Notes under the pieces: generated by a model
What the model was told of the DNA's origin: nothing
What the model saw: only the letters and a program-made list of their open reading frames with translations
Databases searched by the model: none
Position numbers and translations under genes: made by a program
Assembly: GCF_016545825.1 (NCBI RefSeq)
Contig: NC_052617.1
Coordinates: forward strand, 4,164,001 to 4,228,000
Reading direction: 5' to 3'
Origin: Eucalyptus grandis
Taxonomy: Eukaryota; Streptophyta; Magnoliopsida; Myrtales; Myrtaceae
Length of the DNA: 64,000 nucleotides
Part shown: positions 1 to 12,500 of the stretch, piece after piece
How positions within the stretch are numbered: the first letter of the stretch is position 1
Layout: each line of letters opens with the position of its first letter

Positions 1-149
1 ACCAGCTCAAATGATGCAGATTGAGATTGAAGGAAGTGAAACAGAAGTGGTGAATCCTGATCATACAGATTGGATGAAGACCGATCAGCTAATTTCATCT
101 TGGATAAGTGGAGCAAAGATGTCGAGAACATCTTAAGCTTGATCATTGG

Positions 150-920
150 GCTAGAGACATCATATGAGGTATGGCGACTCTTCTTCATCGGTTTACACGT
201 CGGTAGCAAAAGAATTCGAACTTAGGGGAAAATTGCAAGCATGTCAGAAAAGAGATAGATCGTTGAATGTGTATCTTCGAGAGTTTAAGTCTATTTGTGA
301 TCAACTTAATGCCATTGGGAAACCTGTTGATGAGATAACCAAGATGTTTGGTGTTCTCGAGGGATTAGGTTCGAATATGAAAGCTTCGAACAACAATGTA
401 TTGCTTAAAACCTCAACCGGATTATGATGAGGTTATATCTCGGCTCGAAAGGTTTGAAACCGGGCTACGGACATATTACGTGAATCAATATAATCCTAAT
501 CTAGCCTACTATGGCCAAAGAAAGTCGGCTGGAATTGTGCAAAACTCTAACTTCAGAAATCAAAGAGGAAATAGTCGAGGTGGATATGGTTATGGCAGGG
601 GACGTGCAGTGAATATTAGAAATCATGGTAATGACTATGTTGAAACAGGAAGAAATCAACACTACAGGATGAATAACCCGAATCTAAATCAAGAAGATCA
701 GGTTAACAAGTTGTCACACAACTGGTCTAACTATGGACAAGGGTTCGAGACCATATGTAAATTCTTCCCAAAAGTATCAAGCCACTAAGTCTTATCCACT
801 ACAAAGTGTAGCATCTGGTCAGAATATGCAGAATGTGAAAATAGCAAGTAATAGTCCATTAGAATGCCAAATCTGTAAAAGGCCAGGTCATACAGCACTT
901 CGATGCTGGTATCGCTTTGA
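150..920 (+). pseudogene. copia gag remnant with zinc knuckle
   Basis: The segment 164-427 resembles the UBN2/gag-polypeptide domain of plant copia elements (RSLNVYLREFKSICDQLNAI). It continues in other frames through a glycine/arginine/asparagine-rich stretch (about 540-720) to a CX2CX4HX4C zinc knuckle at about 865-906 (CQICKRPGHTALRC), the nucleic-acid-binding motif of nucleocapsid. At least two frame changes interrupt it, so no intact gag is encoded. Confidence 0.8.
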
Positions 921-939
921 TAATTCATATCAAGCGGAT

Positions 940-1420
940 GAAATACCAACTGCACTAGCAGCAATGCATATTGAAGACTCACATGGCACTGAATGGTATC
1001 TAGATACAGGAGCCTCAGCTCATATCATCAAGCACTCTGGTATGCTTCAATACTGTTCTTTATATAATGGTACTGATACTGTTATGATAGGAGACGGTTC
1101 CTGTTTATCAATCTCCTGTGTTGGTGATGGCTTATTGCATACTACAACTAGCTCATTACCACTAAATGATGTTTTGCTAGTACCAGAAATAAAGAAAAAC
1201 CTACTGTCTGTTTCAAAGTTAATAGATGATTATCCCTGTGCTTTTATTTTTGACAAACATGGGGTATATCTGAAGGACAACTGCAACAATACAACAAAGA
1301 GGCTAGGAAGCAAAGTCAAGGGACTATATCAAGTTGATCCTAAAGTCAAAGAAGTTTTCTTCACTCAAATTCAAAAAGAAGTAGGAGAAGACTTATGGCA
1401 TCGAGAGGCGCACATACCGG
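940..1420 (+). pseudogene. copia protease and pre-integrase remnant
   Basis: The aspartic protease signature appears as WYLDTGASAHI at about 994-1026, with the catalytic Asp in D-T-G. It is followed by the usual copia sequence ending in LVPEIKKNLLSVSKL. The GAG-pre-integrase motif begins (LWHR at about 1393) and then breaks by frame change near 1400-1420. Confidence 0.8.
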
Positions 1421-2290
1421 TTTAAGAACAATGAAGTATCTCTTGAGTCGGCACCTAATTCAATGTAATTCAAGAACTCAAGGCCTATGTAGTAGTTGCC
1501 AGATTGCTAAGAGTTCAGCCTTACCCTTTCCTATGTCAGACTATACATCTAATACTCCTCTAGAAAAGATACATTGTGATGTTTGGGGACCCTCACCAGT
1601 TCAATCCTTTCAAAAATTTCGATATTATGTCATTTTGTGGATGATTTCTCTCGATACGTTGGTCTGTATCCAATGAAAGCAGTCGAATTCTATGACATCT
1701 TTATCCTTTCAAAAGCAAGTCGAGAATCGGTTTGATCATAAGATAAAAATCTTTCGGTGTGATGGAGGAGGTGAGTTCACCAGCAACAAAGTTCAAAATT
1801 ATCTACAACAATGTGGAATTAAACAACACATTTCCTGTCCCTATACACGAACGAATGGTCTATTCGAAAGAAAACATCGACATGTGGTGGAGCTAGGACT
1901 AGCAATGCTGTATCATGCCAAAGTACCCTTAAAATTCTGGGTAGATGCTTTCATTACAGCAAATTACATCATTAATCTGCTTCCCGCTTCAAAGCTCCAT
2001 ATGGATTCACCCTACGAAAATTGTATCAACAAAAACCAAGCTATACACATTTAAGGGTCTTTGGATGTGCTTGTTATCCCCTGTCTCGAGACCATATGCA
2101 CAGCATAAGCTTGATCCAAGGTCTCTTATATGTATTTTTTTGGGATATAGTGAAAAACATAAAGGATATCGATGTCTTCTACCTACTAATGGACATATCT
2201 ATGTAAGTCGTCATGTGGTGTTTGATGAATCAGTTTTTCCCTTCACCAGTCAACTACCAACTGAGTATCATCAAGGTACAAACAGTGGAT
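1420..2290 (+). pseudogene. copia integrase remnant
   Basis: The zinc-binding region ends with CSSCQIAK (about 1495-1518). The first catalytic Asp of the DDE core lies in HCDVWGPSP (about 1573-1599). The second Asp is in FRCDGGGEF (about 1755) and the Glu in NGLFERKHRH (about 1855). A break at about 1635-1700 separates the first Asp from the other two. A further frame change near 2045 leads into the C-terminal region (ICIFLGYSEKHKGYRC). Confidence 0.8.
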
Positions 2291-2679
2291 AAATGGAGTA
2301 ACATTTCTAGACTCTATAACTACAGGTCAAGTTCAGTCTATGTCCAATGAACAGATGGGGTATTTGCAAGATACTGGATTAATACAGAACTCTCACATTC
2401 ATGCATCACAAATGCATACTGAGGAACCAATAGGTTCTATGCCAACATTGCCAGAGGTTGATACTGATCAAGTACAAAGTAGTTCTTCAGAAAATATACA
2501 CTCTACTGAATTACTACAAGTGCATACTGAGGAACAAGTGTCTTCTATGCCAACATTGACAGAGGTTAATACTGATCAACCACAAAGCAGTTCTTCAGAC
2601 AATACACAAGGTATTATGTCTATTCATCCTATGCAAACCAGATTAAAATCTGGAATAGTCAAACCTAATCCTAAATATG

Positions 2680-3480
2680 CATGCTTGGCCGAGTATAAAG
2701 TTCCTCTCGAACCAAAAAGTCAAATGCACCTTTGCGACGAGAGGATGGTATCAAGCAATGCAAGATGAAATGGATGCCTTATACACAAACCAGACATGGG
2801 AATTAGTACCTCAAACCGATCACATGAATGTTATCGGTGCAAGTGGGTGTTTAAGACTAAACTTACTCGCAGATGGTAAGCTTGATAGACTTAAAGCAAG
2901 ATTAGTAGCTAAGGGTTTCATCAAGAAGAAGGTATTGATTTTACGAGACCTTCAGCCCCTTTGTCATTAAACATGCTACTATTCGAATTATTCTTTCCGT
3001 GGCGGTGACAAAGCATTGGCCAATCCATCACTTGATGTTAAGAATGCCTTCTGCATGGCACTTTAAATGAAACAGTGTATATGCGGCGGCCACCGGTTTT
3101 ATTCACCCTCGAAGCCTCATCATGTATGTCTGCTTAAGAAATCCTTGTATGGTCTTCGTCAAGCACCTCGAGCATGGTTTGATAAATTCGGTATCTTTCT
3201 TCTTGAAAATGGGTTTTCTTGCGGCACCACGGATCCTTCATTATTTGTTTTTCACCATGGCTCGGACACCATCTTGTTATTGCTCTATGTAGATGATATT
3301 GTGCTCCTTTGGAAGTTCACCTCACTTACTTTCCAACTTAATTCATCTACTAAGCCTTCAATTTCATATGAAGGATCTTGGTCTTCTTTGCATTATTTTT
3401 TGGGAATTGAGGTTAAACAAACCACACAAGATTTATTTCTTTCTCAGACCAAATATGCTCTTGATTTACTTACTTGAGCT
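2680..3480 (+). pseudogene. copia reverse transcriptase remnant
   Basis: RVT_2-type sequence starts at about 2745 (WYQAMQDEMDALYTNQTWEL). It continues through RLKARLVAKGF (about 2888) and SLYGLRQAPRAWFDKFG (about 3145) to the catalytic YVDD box (LLLYVDDIVLL, about 3280-3305). A frame change and missing sequence lie between about 2935 and 3067. A TGA stop interrupts the frame near 3475. Confidence 0.85.
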
Positions 3481-4130
3481 AATATGAAAGATTGCAGACC
3501 TGTTTCTACTCCTCTTTCATTACGACCTGCAGCCATCATAACTGATGATATCCTATTGCAGCATCCCCTTGAGTATCGAAGTCTTGTGGGTGGACTTCAG
3601 TATCTCACTATAACTCGTCCAGATATTGCTTATGCCACTAATCTTCTCTTTGTCAAAAGATGCAAAAAGCAGCCTACATTAGGTGATTTTCACAAGCTCA
3701 AAAGAGTTCTTCGATACGTGAAAGGCATCATTACTCTTGGACTAACCATTCATTCCAATAGCTTCATGCATTTGTATGGTTTTGCTGATGCGGATTGGGC
3801 GGGATGTAGTACTACCGGGCGATCTACTACTGGTTTTTGTACATATCTTGGCTCTAATCTCATTTCTTGGTCAGCAAAACGGCAATCTACGCCTCTCGTT
3901 CATCGACGGAAGGCTGAATATCGCGCCTTAGCCTCGAGCAACGGGTGATCTTACATGGGTTAGTTTTGTCCTTCGAGACATCGGCATTGGCTTATCTGCT
4001 CCAACATCTCTCTTCGTGACAACAAGTCAGCTATTGCTCTCTCACTTAACCCTGTTCTACATGCTCGCACAAAGCATATTGAAGTAGATTTTCATTTTGT
4101 CCGTGAAAAGGTTGCTTCGGATCCTTGATT
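3481..4130 (+). pseudogene. copia RNase H remnant
   Basis: The segment 3484-3948 starts with the copia connection motif (EYRSLVGGLQYLTITRPDIA) and runs into RNase H (FADADWAGCSTTGRSTTGF, then LISWSAKRQ and KAEYRALASS). After a frame change near 3945 the terminal RNase H motif ([17 protein letters not shown]) is still readable at about 4060-4110. Confidence 0.85.
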
Positions 4131-4250
4131 GTCTCTTATATTCCCGAGTGCTCGTCAACTTGCAGATATTTTTACAAAATCTTTACCTCGCTACCTACAT
4201 TTTAGTCTTCGAACCAAATTGGGCTTGGGATATTTACCCCCTCCCAATTT

Positions 4251-4259
4251 GCGGGGGGA
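4251..4259 (+). other. Polypurine tract of the copia element
   Basis: A run GCGGGGGGA lies immediately before the TG that begins the LTR. This is the expected position for the plus-strand primer. Confidence 0.65.
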
Positions 4260-4655
4260 TGTTAAAGAAGCTGACTTGAAGAAGACTGTATCTGTGGCAA
4301 TGCATGTGAAACGAAGAAACATTTGAAGAGAGAGTCTGCTCATCACACGTGTTTGCAGGAAGACTTAAAACAAAAGTAAATACACGTGTCATAATTCATT
4401 AGAGCAGTTAAGTCTGTTTTATGTAAAACCGAAGTTGTTAAACCGGTGTTGAGTCGGTTGATTTGTTTCTTCACATCTTCCTTGTATATAAAACTATAGA
4501 GGAGAGAATAGATTGAAAGTGTGGAGAAAAGCGAAGCTCTCAGTTGAATGTATGAGTTTGGTTCTCATTGATTGAAGAATAAAAGAAATCCTCCCTCTTC
4601 ATCTTGTGTTCTCTGTTCTCTGTTCTTTGTTTTCTCTGTTCTTCGTTTCTTCACA
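4260..4655 (+). repeat. 3' LTR of the copia element
   Basis: It begins TGTTAAAGAAG directly after the polypurine tract and is taken to end at CTTCACA (4655), giving the canonical TG...CA ends and about 396 bp. A TATA-like sequence (TGTATATAAAAC) lies near 4483-4494 and would be the LTR promoter. The 5' LTR is outside the window, so the right border could not be confirmed by comparison. Confidence 0.65.
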
Positions 4656-5103
4656 AAATTAAGCCGTATTATCTTCGACTCGACCTGATTCACGACTGTG
4701 GGCGGTTTCAACGGAATCTCGGAGCAGAGGTCAAAGGTTCTGTAGATTAATTGCTCAATTTCGCCGGTAAACGATTTGAATCTGATAAGTAATTGGTCCG
4801 CCCACGCCACTTTCCGCAAATGTTTTTCGACAGAGAGGCAAAAGAAGAAGGGAAAATAAAATCGGGGAGAAAATGTCAGATACGGACAGAATCGGGTAGG
4901 TGGTCGACCGGTCGAAAAACGCAAGCCGCACATCGCGGCGCGACACGTGTGCCGTCACGAAAGCGATATCTTTATTTAATCAAAAATAATTTCTAAATAA
5001 AATATCTGGAATTTTAACCGTAACTGAAGCACGTCTCGTGTCGCTCGTATAAGAAGAGCGGAGCTCCAGTCCCTGGGAGTGCGGCTCGCGATCTCGGCGC
5101 GCA
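4656..5103. other. Short spacer holding the promoter and 5'UTR of the F-box gene
   Basis: The sequence rises in GC toward the F-box start codon. No further transposon sequence is recognised. No convincing TATA box is seen close to the start, so the exact promoter is not called. Confidence 0.4.
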
Positions 5104-8100
5104 ATGGGGGATTCCCCGAAGGACAAGCTCCTCCGCCCCGGCGGCGGCGTTGGCGGCGGTGGCGGCGGCCGGTCCTCCTTCTCCTTCGGCGGGTTCGGCT
5201 CCGTCGGCGAGGACGTCCTCGAGAGCGTCCTGCGGCGGCTGCCGGCGGCGACCTTCGCGTCGGCGGCGTGCGTCAGCAGGTCGTGGCACGGGGTCTGCAA
5301 GCGGATCCTTTCGCGGCCAAAGCTCGCGTCTGCTCTCTCGCTCAACCCTTGCGCTCAGGTAGATCAGCCGAACCGGCGAGCTCTCTTTCCTTCCGTTCGC
5401 CTCTCTCGAGTCGGTGGGTGTCAGCGTTTTGGGGGGTGGGAATGGGGTGGTCTTTCTCTTCGATTTCACTGTTAGGTTTTCGGCATAATGCGTTCTCGGG
5501 TTGGTCTGGTCCCCAGGCAGAAATTCTCATGAAATCTTTGCCAATTAGATTATATAAGCTCAGGTAGGACGAATATAGACTATGAATCGCTGTGCTGCGT
5601 CTGACACCGAGTGGTTCACAGAGGGAGTGTGCGTTCGCGCGCTTTCAGCAGTGGGAGATTGCTGGTGTATGTGTGAGTTCGCAGATGAAGGAATTGTAGA
5701 GATGATACCACTTGAAATGCCAGCCTTGGATGCTATTTAGTGTCCTATCCCTGTTACATATCATCCTTCTCGTGCAGATGGCAACTTTATGGCACTCGTG
5801 AAGGGTATACAGATTTTTCACTGGTGAACTGAACCATTTGCTAGTGGCCAACTGACTTTATTAATGCTCCATGGGCTAGCTGCAGATTTGCGACCTCGAA
5901 GCTTCTGAGAGCGCAATGCTGAGCTAGGGTTTTATGTTGTGCTGGACTAGGAGCTGAACTGAAACTCATTTTCCTTTTCATTACCAGGACCTGATGGGTT
6001 CAGCTTATGTTGTCACAGTTAATTTGCAATTCTGGAGAATCAGTATTATGGTTCTGATTTTTGAGAACAAAATTCTAAAGATACTCATTGATGGTGACAG
6101 CTTCTGTGTTTTGGTCTAGAACGTGATCATTTGTTAGTAAGGGAGATTATCCAAATAAGTGGGCTGCTTTTCTTCATTCATTACTGTCGGGTTGAGCTCG
6201 CATTGCCTTCTCTAGCATTTATTCCTCCTTTTCGTAAAGTCTTGGTGCAATTATTTCACCTGATAGCTAGTTTGTAGTTCTACTGAGCTATGGATTTCTT
6301 CTTTTATTTTGCAGATTGCTTTGCAGGAGGTTGTCGATAAGGTTTTGTCTGAGCCAATTTGCCCACATTTTGCCATTGTCAATGTCGGAAATAACGTTAA
6401 TATGACGGACGCTCTTCAATACGTATGAATATTGATGAAAGGCCTTTCAGTAATATTTATTCAATTTCGTCTTTCAATTTGTTCCAGTCCATTGACCTGT
6501 TGCCATTTGATTTATCAAAGTATTCATGGTCCAGATTGGTCAAAAATTGGGAGCTAGAACACCTCTAGTAATATCTGCTGACAGTGGAATTATTGGAGTA
6601 GATGCTCTTACCAATCAAGTCAAAGAGGTTAGATCCTGCCTATGTATTATTTCCCGTAAGAGATATTCTTAAAAAACGTAAATTAAGACAAACACAAAAA
6701 TTGATGGGTGAGGAATCTTTCTGAAGAGGTTTTTAAGAATATTGCCTTTTCTGTTTTTCTATTTGGGCCCTTTTGTGGAACCAAAATATTGCAGGTTGAA
6801 GGAGGTATTGATGATGTTGGTTCCTCCTACAACAATGAAGATTCTGACAATGCTGAACGGGGTATTATCCTGACCGTGGGTTTTGTACCAGGATTGAAGG
6901 TTGATGTTGTCCCGCTGCTGCATCTGGAGGAAGCAAATGAGGTAAAGAGATCCTGGACTTATATTTGCGTACAAATTTTCTCTATATATAGCAATTGTCA
7001 TTGAATGTTGACCCTCAAGTCTTTGGGCCATGACCAATTGATGCTGCGACAACCCAGATTAAGCCTTACCCCACTAAATGGGTCGGTTATATGAATCCTT
7101 TTATGTCATTGTGCTGGATTAGTATCTATTGCAGGTGCCACTGGATAAAATGGTGAGATCTGGTCTAATTTATGCCACTTGTCGTCAGTGGAACTTCAAA
7201 TTTTCTTTAGTTCAAAGCCTGGTACACAAAATATCATAGATAAGGTTTAAGGTAGAAATTTCTTGCTGCTAACAGGACAGGTTAATGGTTGACAAGTTCA
7301 TAACGGATATGATGGAATACTCAGTTGCTGTGTCAGGGTGCTCAACACCAGTTGGAGTTATTATGTTTGGAGTATGTCCCCTGGTCACCTGTTTTACATT
7401 CTTTTCCTTTTCATATAAGAGAAAATTCGTTTCTCTTGGATGCCTTAGTTGACATGTTACAATGATCTTGCAGGATGGAGCTGCCGAGATCAAATCTGCT
7501 GCTGAGAAACTAGGTTGGTTAATTCTTCCCATTCTCTTAGATAGGTAGATGGAAGTGGAAATAGTCCTTTTTATCCTTGATTTTCTTCCATCATTCGGAA
7601 GAATGGATCTATATTTTAGGATGAGAGATAACAAGGTAAGGGGTAAATTACAGCTGAGTAAAAAAGGCTGTTGATTTCATCCATTTTTTGCCCAATGCTT
7701 CTCACAGGAGTTAGCAGCTAGGCTGTCAAAAATAAAACCATCTCCTGAATCACTTGGGGTTGGTGAAATTGAACAATAACATTTCATTGGGGGAAAAAAA
7801 AGTCAGATGTTTTAACGCATGAAAATATGCCATAAGAGAATAGTTTATGCTTTATGTACAGATACATGTCTTATAAACAGCATAGATGGCCCCTTAAAAT
7901 GTGCTATTGACATCTTATAGAAGTATTCTCAGGCTCCTGGGTTCCAACAGCACTAATTTTAAGTGTAGGATAGATTCGATTCAGTTAGTTTGAGTCTTTA
8001 GCAATACAAAATTGCAACTCGAAGTCTCATGATACTAACCAAGTTAGACCTGAACCCAAGAGTGCTCATCAGTGAATATGAGGTGTTTGTTTTCTTTTTT

Positions 8101-9445
8101 GGGGGAGGGGAGGGGGAGAGAGAGAGAGAGAGGGGGGGGTTGGAGGGAGTGAGGGAGGGAAGGAGGGAGGGAGAGAGGGAGAGAGGGAGGGGGAGAGAGC
8201 GAGGGAGAGAGAGGGTTGTAGCTTACTTATGTGGCTGAATGCTACTCATGGAGAAGCCATATCCATTAGCAAAGTGAGTAGATGAAGACCTTGATCAAGA
8301 CATCAAAAGTCCAAGACTAGGACCTGAACAGATGAAAATTTTGCTGTTTAAGTTATCAGAATACTGTTGGTAAAAGTGCACTTCATCTTGCATAATGGGC
8401 TTTTATTTAATGCTTTTGAAGTTGAGTCTTACTAGCATATGGGCTTTATAACTATCTACAGAGGAGATCTGGACTGTGAAATTGTTATTGGAAAAAGACC
8501 AGACTTAAAATTGATTCCTCCTGTCAAAATCATGACGTTTCTCAGCTAAGAATGAAAGACTGGTCTTCAAGCAAATTTGGCTCATAATTAACAGAATCTC
8601 ATATGGTGAAAAAAATTGATTTTGGCCACCATTTTGAAGCTCAAAGTTAGAGAAAATATGATTTCTTAGTTACAAACCTCTGTTGGAAAGAGCAGTTGCT
8701 TCTCTTGATTCACCATACTCGGTGCATGCGCTTTTGTTTGGTTAATATGGTTGGGTTTACAGTCTAAAAGAACAAGTACATCAGTTAGGCATTATCATCA
8801 TTGTAGCTCATTTTGTTCATCTTCTTACAACCGTGATCAAATTTCTGCAGTTGGCATTGGCTCTTGTGGCCTCATGAACAAGCACATCTTACATAATTGT
8901 GCATTGCAGATTATGCAATGCCTTTGGAAGCTGCGATAGTTGGTGACGAGAAAGGCACTTTTCAGTACAGAAGTGTGGACAATTCCAGATACATCTCTGC
9001 GATTGGGCAACAGCAATATACCATTAGTGCCGTTGCACTTGTGTTTGCCAAAGATAGACACAAATGCCCTGGTAATTGTTATTTATATACGTATTGTTTC
9101 AGTTTCAGCAATACACAGCCACCTTGGTCTGTGCTTGTGATTCATTCTTAAATTCCTTTATTTTGTTGCAAATGAATCCAAGAGTAATTGTCTACTGCAA
9201 TTGGTGATAATTTGAATTTGGTTTCGCTCCTTCTGTTGATGTATTTCCATATTTATTTCAAAAAATAGAAGCATGAAAACAGGAACTCATGGAGGAAAGG
9301 AAGTACACTTCATAAGACTCTAAATTCTACATGCTTGTCTGAAATTTCTTGATTATTCACAATGCTTTTGTTTTTCCCTTCCATTATTCTTCAGGTTGTT
9401 TTCCTGATTGTATCTCTGGCAAGAATTCCTTCTCTAATCTTTCAT

Positions 9446-9500
<55 letters not shown>

Positions 9501-12500
9501 GTTCAGTCAGTCTTGCTGTTTCTAGCACTAGTCTTCTGGTTTTATTGTATTGTGTTCCGATTGCTTTTAGTCCTTCGTGTCTTTCTTGTATGACCCATTC
9601 AGACAGGATCCTGCATGTGCACTGGGAATCAAGTTATACAGCTTTTCTTGCTTTAAAATGCTCCCAATATTTTATAACTTTTTTGCTTTACCTTTGTCTT
9701 TTTGTGTCAATAAAATGGATACTTCTATTGTTTGACCCTTTCTTATTTGCTTGTTTTAGATATCTGCCCTATTTTAAATGCTTCAACCCCAAACACCCCT
9801 GGCCGCCCAAACAAAATAATAAAAATAAAAAATCTTGTTCACTCTTGCTGTTTCTTGCACTTACCTTCTGTCATTTAGTCCGCCCTTATAATGATCTCCT
9901 TTTGATTTATTCCAGCTAACGTTTGATTTCCTACATGGCTTGGTTGCATGAGCAGGGTTAGGTGATATTAAGTTTCATGTGGCAGTATCGGATGGATTGT
10001 CAGCTATAGGTCTAAGGCACAGGGCAGCTTCTGTTAAAGTTGGTGATTGCTGTACTTTGCTCACTGCTAGGCGAGAAGGTCAGGAGGAAATTCTTGATGG
10101 TGAAGGAATTCTGAATGACATTAGAGATGAGGTATGAGACCAAAGTTTACCATTAGAACTTGCAGATTTGATAATGTCAATGTTAGTCTCAAACACTTGA
10201 CCCAGTTTTGGAGCTTCCCAAATTTGCACCTTCTCTTTTAACAGAGTTTTCGAGTAATGATTGATGATTTCTTGTCACTCATGTTTCATCCAGTTGATAA
10301 TGCTACCTGTTTCCTTTGTTAATCTTCTCACTGCTGTACTGTCCTTAGATCCTGTTTGTCCACTTAAAAGTTGGATCCTTGGTAACAGAGTGATGAACTT
10401 GAGTTCCTTTTCTGGTGTTCCTTCCATGATGAGGGATGACTTAGTCCAATTTAGACAGAGAATCTTGTTTAACCAAGTATTCTCTGAGAGTCATTTGAGA
10501 GTTGCTCCACTTATGTGGATCCTCCAAATCAAAAGGTTGTCAAAGTGCTTTAAAGCATGGCATTTTATTTCACAAGAGTTTAGTGAATCTGAGAGTCACT
10601 TGAGGGTTGTGACCGTGAAAGATCATTTGTCTTGGGTAAATGGTTATGATAAGCTCCTGTATTTCCTTAGTGGACTGAAACCACTTGTGAGGGACTGAAG
10701 AACTTTCTGCACAGTCGTCCATCTGAGGGATGAGTTAGTCCAATTTCTACAGGGAATCATGTTTTGCCAAGTATTCCCTGAGAGTCACTTGAGAGTTGCT
10801 CCACTTATATGGATCCTCCATATGAAAAGGGTGTTAATATGCTTTAAACCGCGGCATTATATTTCACAAGAGTTTAATGAATCTGAGATCACTCGAGGGT
10901 TGTGACCATGAAAGATTGTTTGTCTTGGGAATAAATGGTTATGATAAGCTCATGTATTTCCTTAGTGGACTAAAACACTTTGTAAGGAACTGTAGAACTT
11001 TCTGCACAGTTGTCACGAATGAGTAGCTCCTTGATCAGTTCAAAAGTTTGTTCTGCACGTTAGAGATTTTTTGCGGTCATTTACATGAGAAGACAAATCT
11101 TAAATTCAAGGCCTTCTGCAATCCATTCGACCCTCTTCATTTTATGGTCGAGATCAAATCCAGTGGTCATGTTTTGCCAGGAAGATCTGTTTCACAAATT
11201 GTAGTTTAATTGGAATATCATGGAAATAGGGAAACTTGTATCGGCTAATCTGGTGAGTGTTAATTCAGAACCATGCATCATTCACTCCTTTAGAAGTTTC
11301 TGGTCATGATTTTCAGTAGCAATAAGAAGGCTTATTGAAATTCCCTTATCAAACAACCAATGACCTTGATGGACTTATCATGTGTGGCAGTTATATAAAG
11401 ATCTGATGTTGTATGATCTTTCTATCCTCCATATTTTTAGTTATGAAGTTTCGCGTCATGTTACGTGCGTAAGTTTGAGCTACTAAATAATCTGGATTAA
11501 AACTCACTATTACCAACTTATAGTAATCTTTCTATTGCCTCTGTTTTACTATGGGGCAGCTCGAAAACCGTGTTGAGTACCCTGACGTGTACATTGGAGT
11601 AACTAAAAGAAGGATATATGAAGTTGGGGCAGAGAAGGCAAAGTTGATGTCATTCTTGTCATTTCACGGTGTGATGGGGTGAGTTATGAAGGTTCTTTAC
11701 CCTTGTCTCTATGTTGAATTATATATTTCCATGGTTGGTTTTCTGGTGTGAGGTTGGACACAGAGGGCAATCATTCGTTGATTTTTGTCATACTTTTTCT
11801 ACTTTCCACTTGAAACTAAATCTTTGGAGCTTTTCTTGCACTGTCTATATCTCAATATTGACTTAGTGATATTAGCTCTAGTAGATCTTCATTATAACAA
11901 AGAAAGATTCTATTTGCAATTTGGTAATTTATAATTAAATGAATCTGAGTTGAGTCTGTTCTAGTGATTTCAGTTCCTATATTTTGGATTTGGCTGCTAG
12001 AATAACATTGTGGTGGGGGATTAGGATGAAATATATTTAACCTATTATATATCAGGGAAAATCTCACCAATATTCCTGAAGTTTTCTGCAGAGGACATCA
12101 ATACCCTATGTGAGATTTTGTGGGGCCACTGCCAACTATTCTAAAAGCTTAAGCTGTTAGACGAAGATGTAGTTTAATTCATTATTCCAACAGTGCCCCT
12201 CATGCTTAGTCTAGTTTTTTGGGAAGGCAAATAGAGCCCGGAAATATTCGAACTCTGGACCTCCAACTCTGATTCAATATGAGATTTTGTGAGACCACTG
12301 CCAATTGTTATACAAGCTTAAGCTATTAGATGAAAATATGGTTTGATTCTTAATTATTTGAACACCCTAAACTTTCATTTTTCTATTTTTTGGTAAAGCA
12401 CCCTAAACTTTTGCTTGTCTCACCAATACCCCCAAACTTGTACTAGTGACCCAAAGATACTTTCTATCACAGTTCTGTCCATAATGATAATTGAGAATCG

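Larger units (their letters stand above)
1..4655 (+). mobile_element. Decayed Ty1/copia LTR retrotransposon, 5' end outside the window
   Basis: The polyprotein order is gag, zinc knuckle, protease, integrase, reverse transcriptase, RNase H, then polypurine tract and 3' LTR. Integrase ahead of reverse transcriptase is the Ty1/copia order. The coding sequence is broken: recognisable segments change frame near 400-440, 760, 1410, 1640-1700, 2045, 2700 and 2960-3070, with an in-frame stop near 3475 and further loss after 3945. The copy is therefore non-autonomous. The 5' LTR and primer binding site must lie before position 1. The element ends about 450 bp upstream of the start codon of the F-box gene, in the same orientation. 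Family assignment is firm; the outer right border rests only on the TG...CA rule. Confidence 0.9.

Noticed and set aside
5014..5567. Several overlapping open frames on both strands around the F-box exon 1
   Set aside because: Shadows of a GC-rich exon. Only the frame from 5104 encodes an F-box and continues in phase into exon 2.
9362..9919. A 185-codon open frame containing a Leu/Ser repeat
   Set aside because: It is the translation of a (CT)n microsatellite and intron sequence of the F-box gene.
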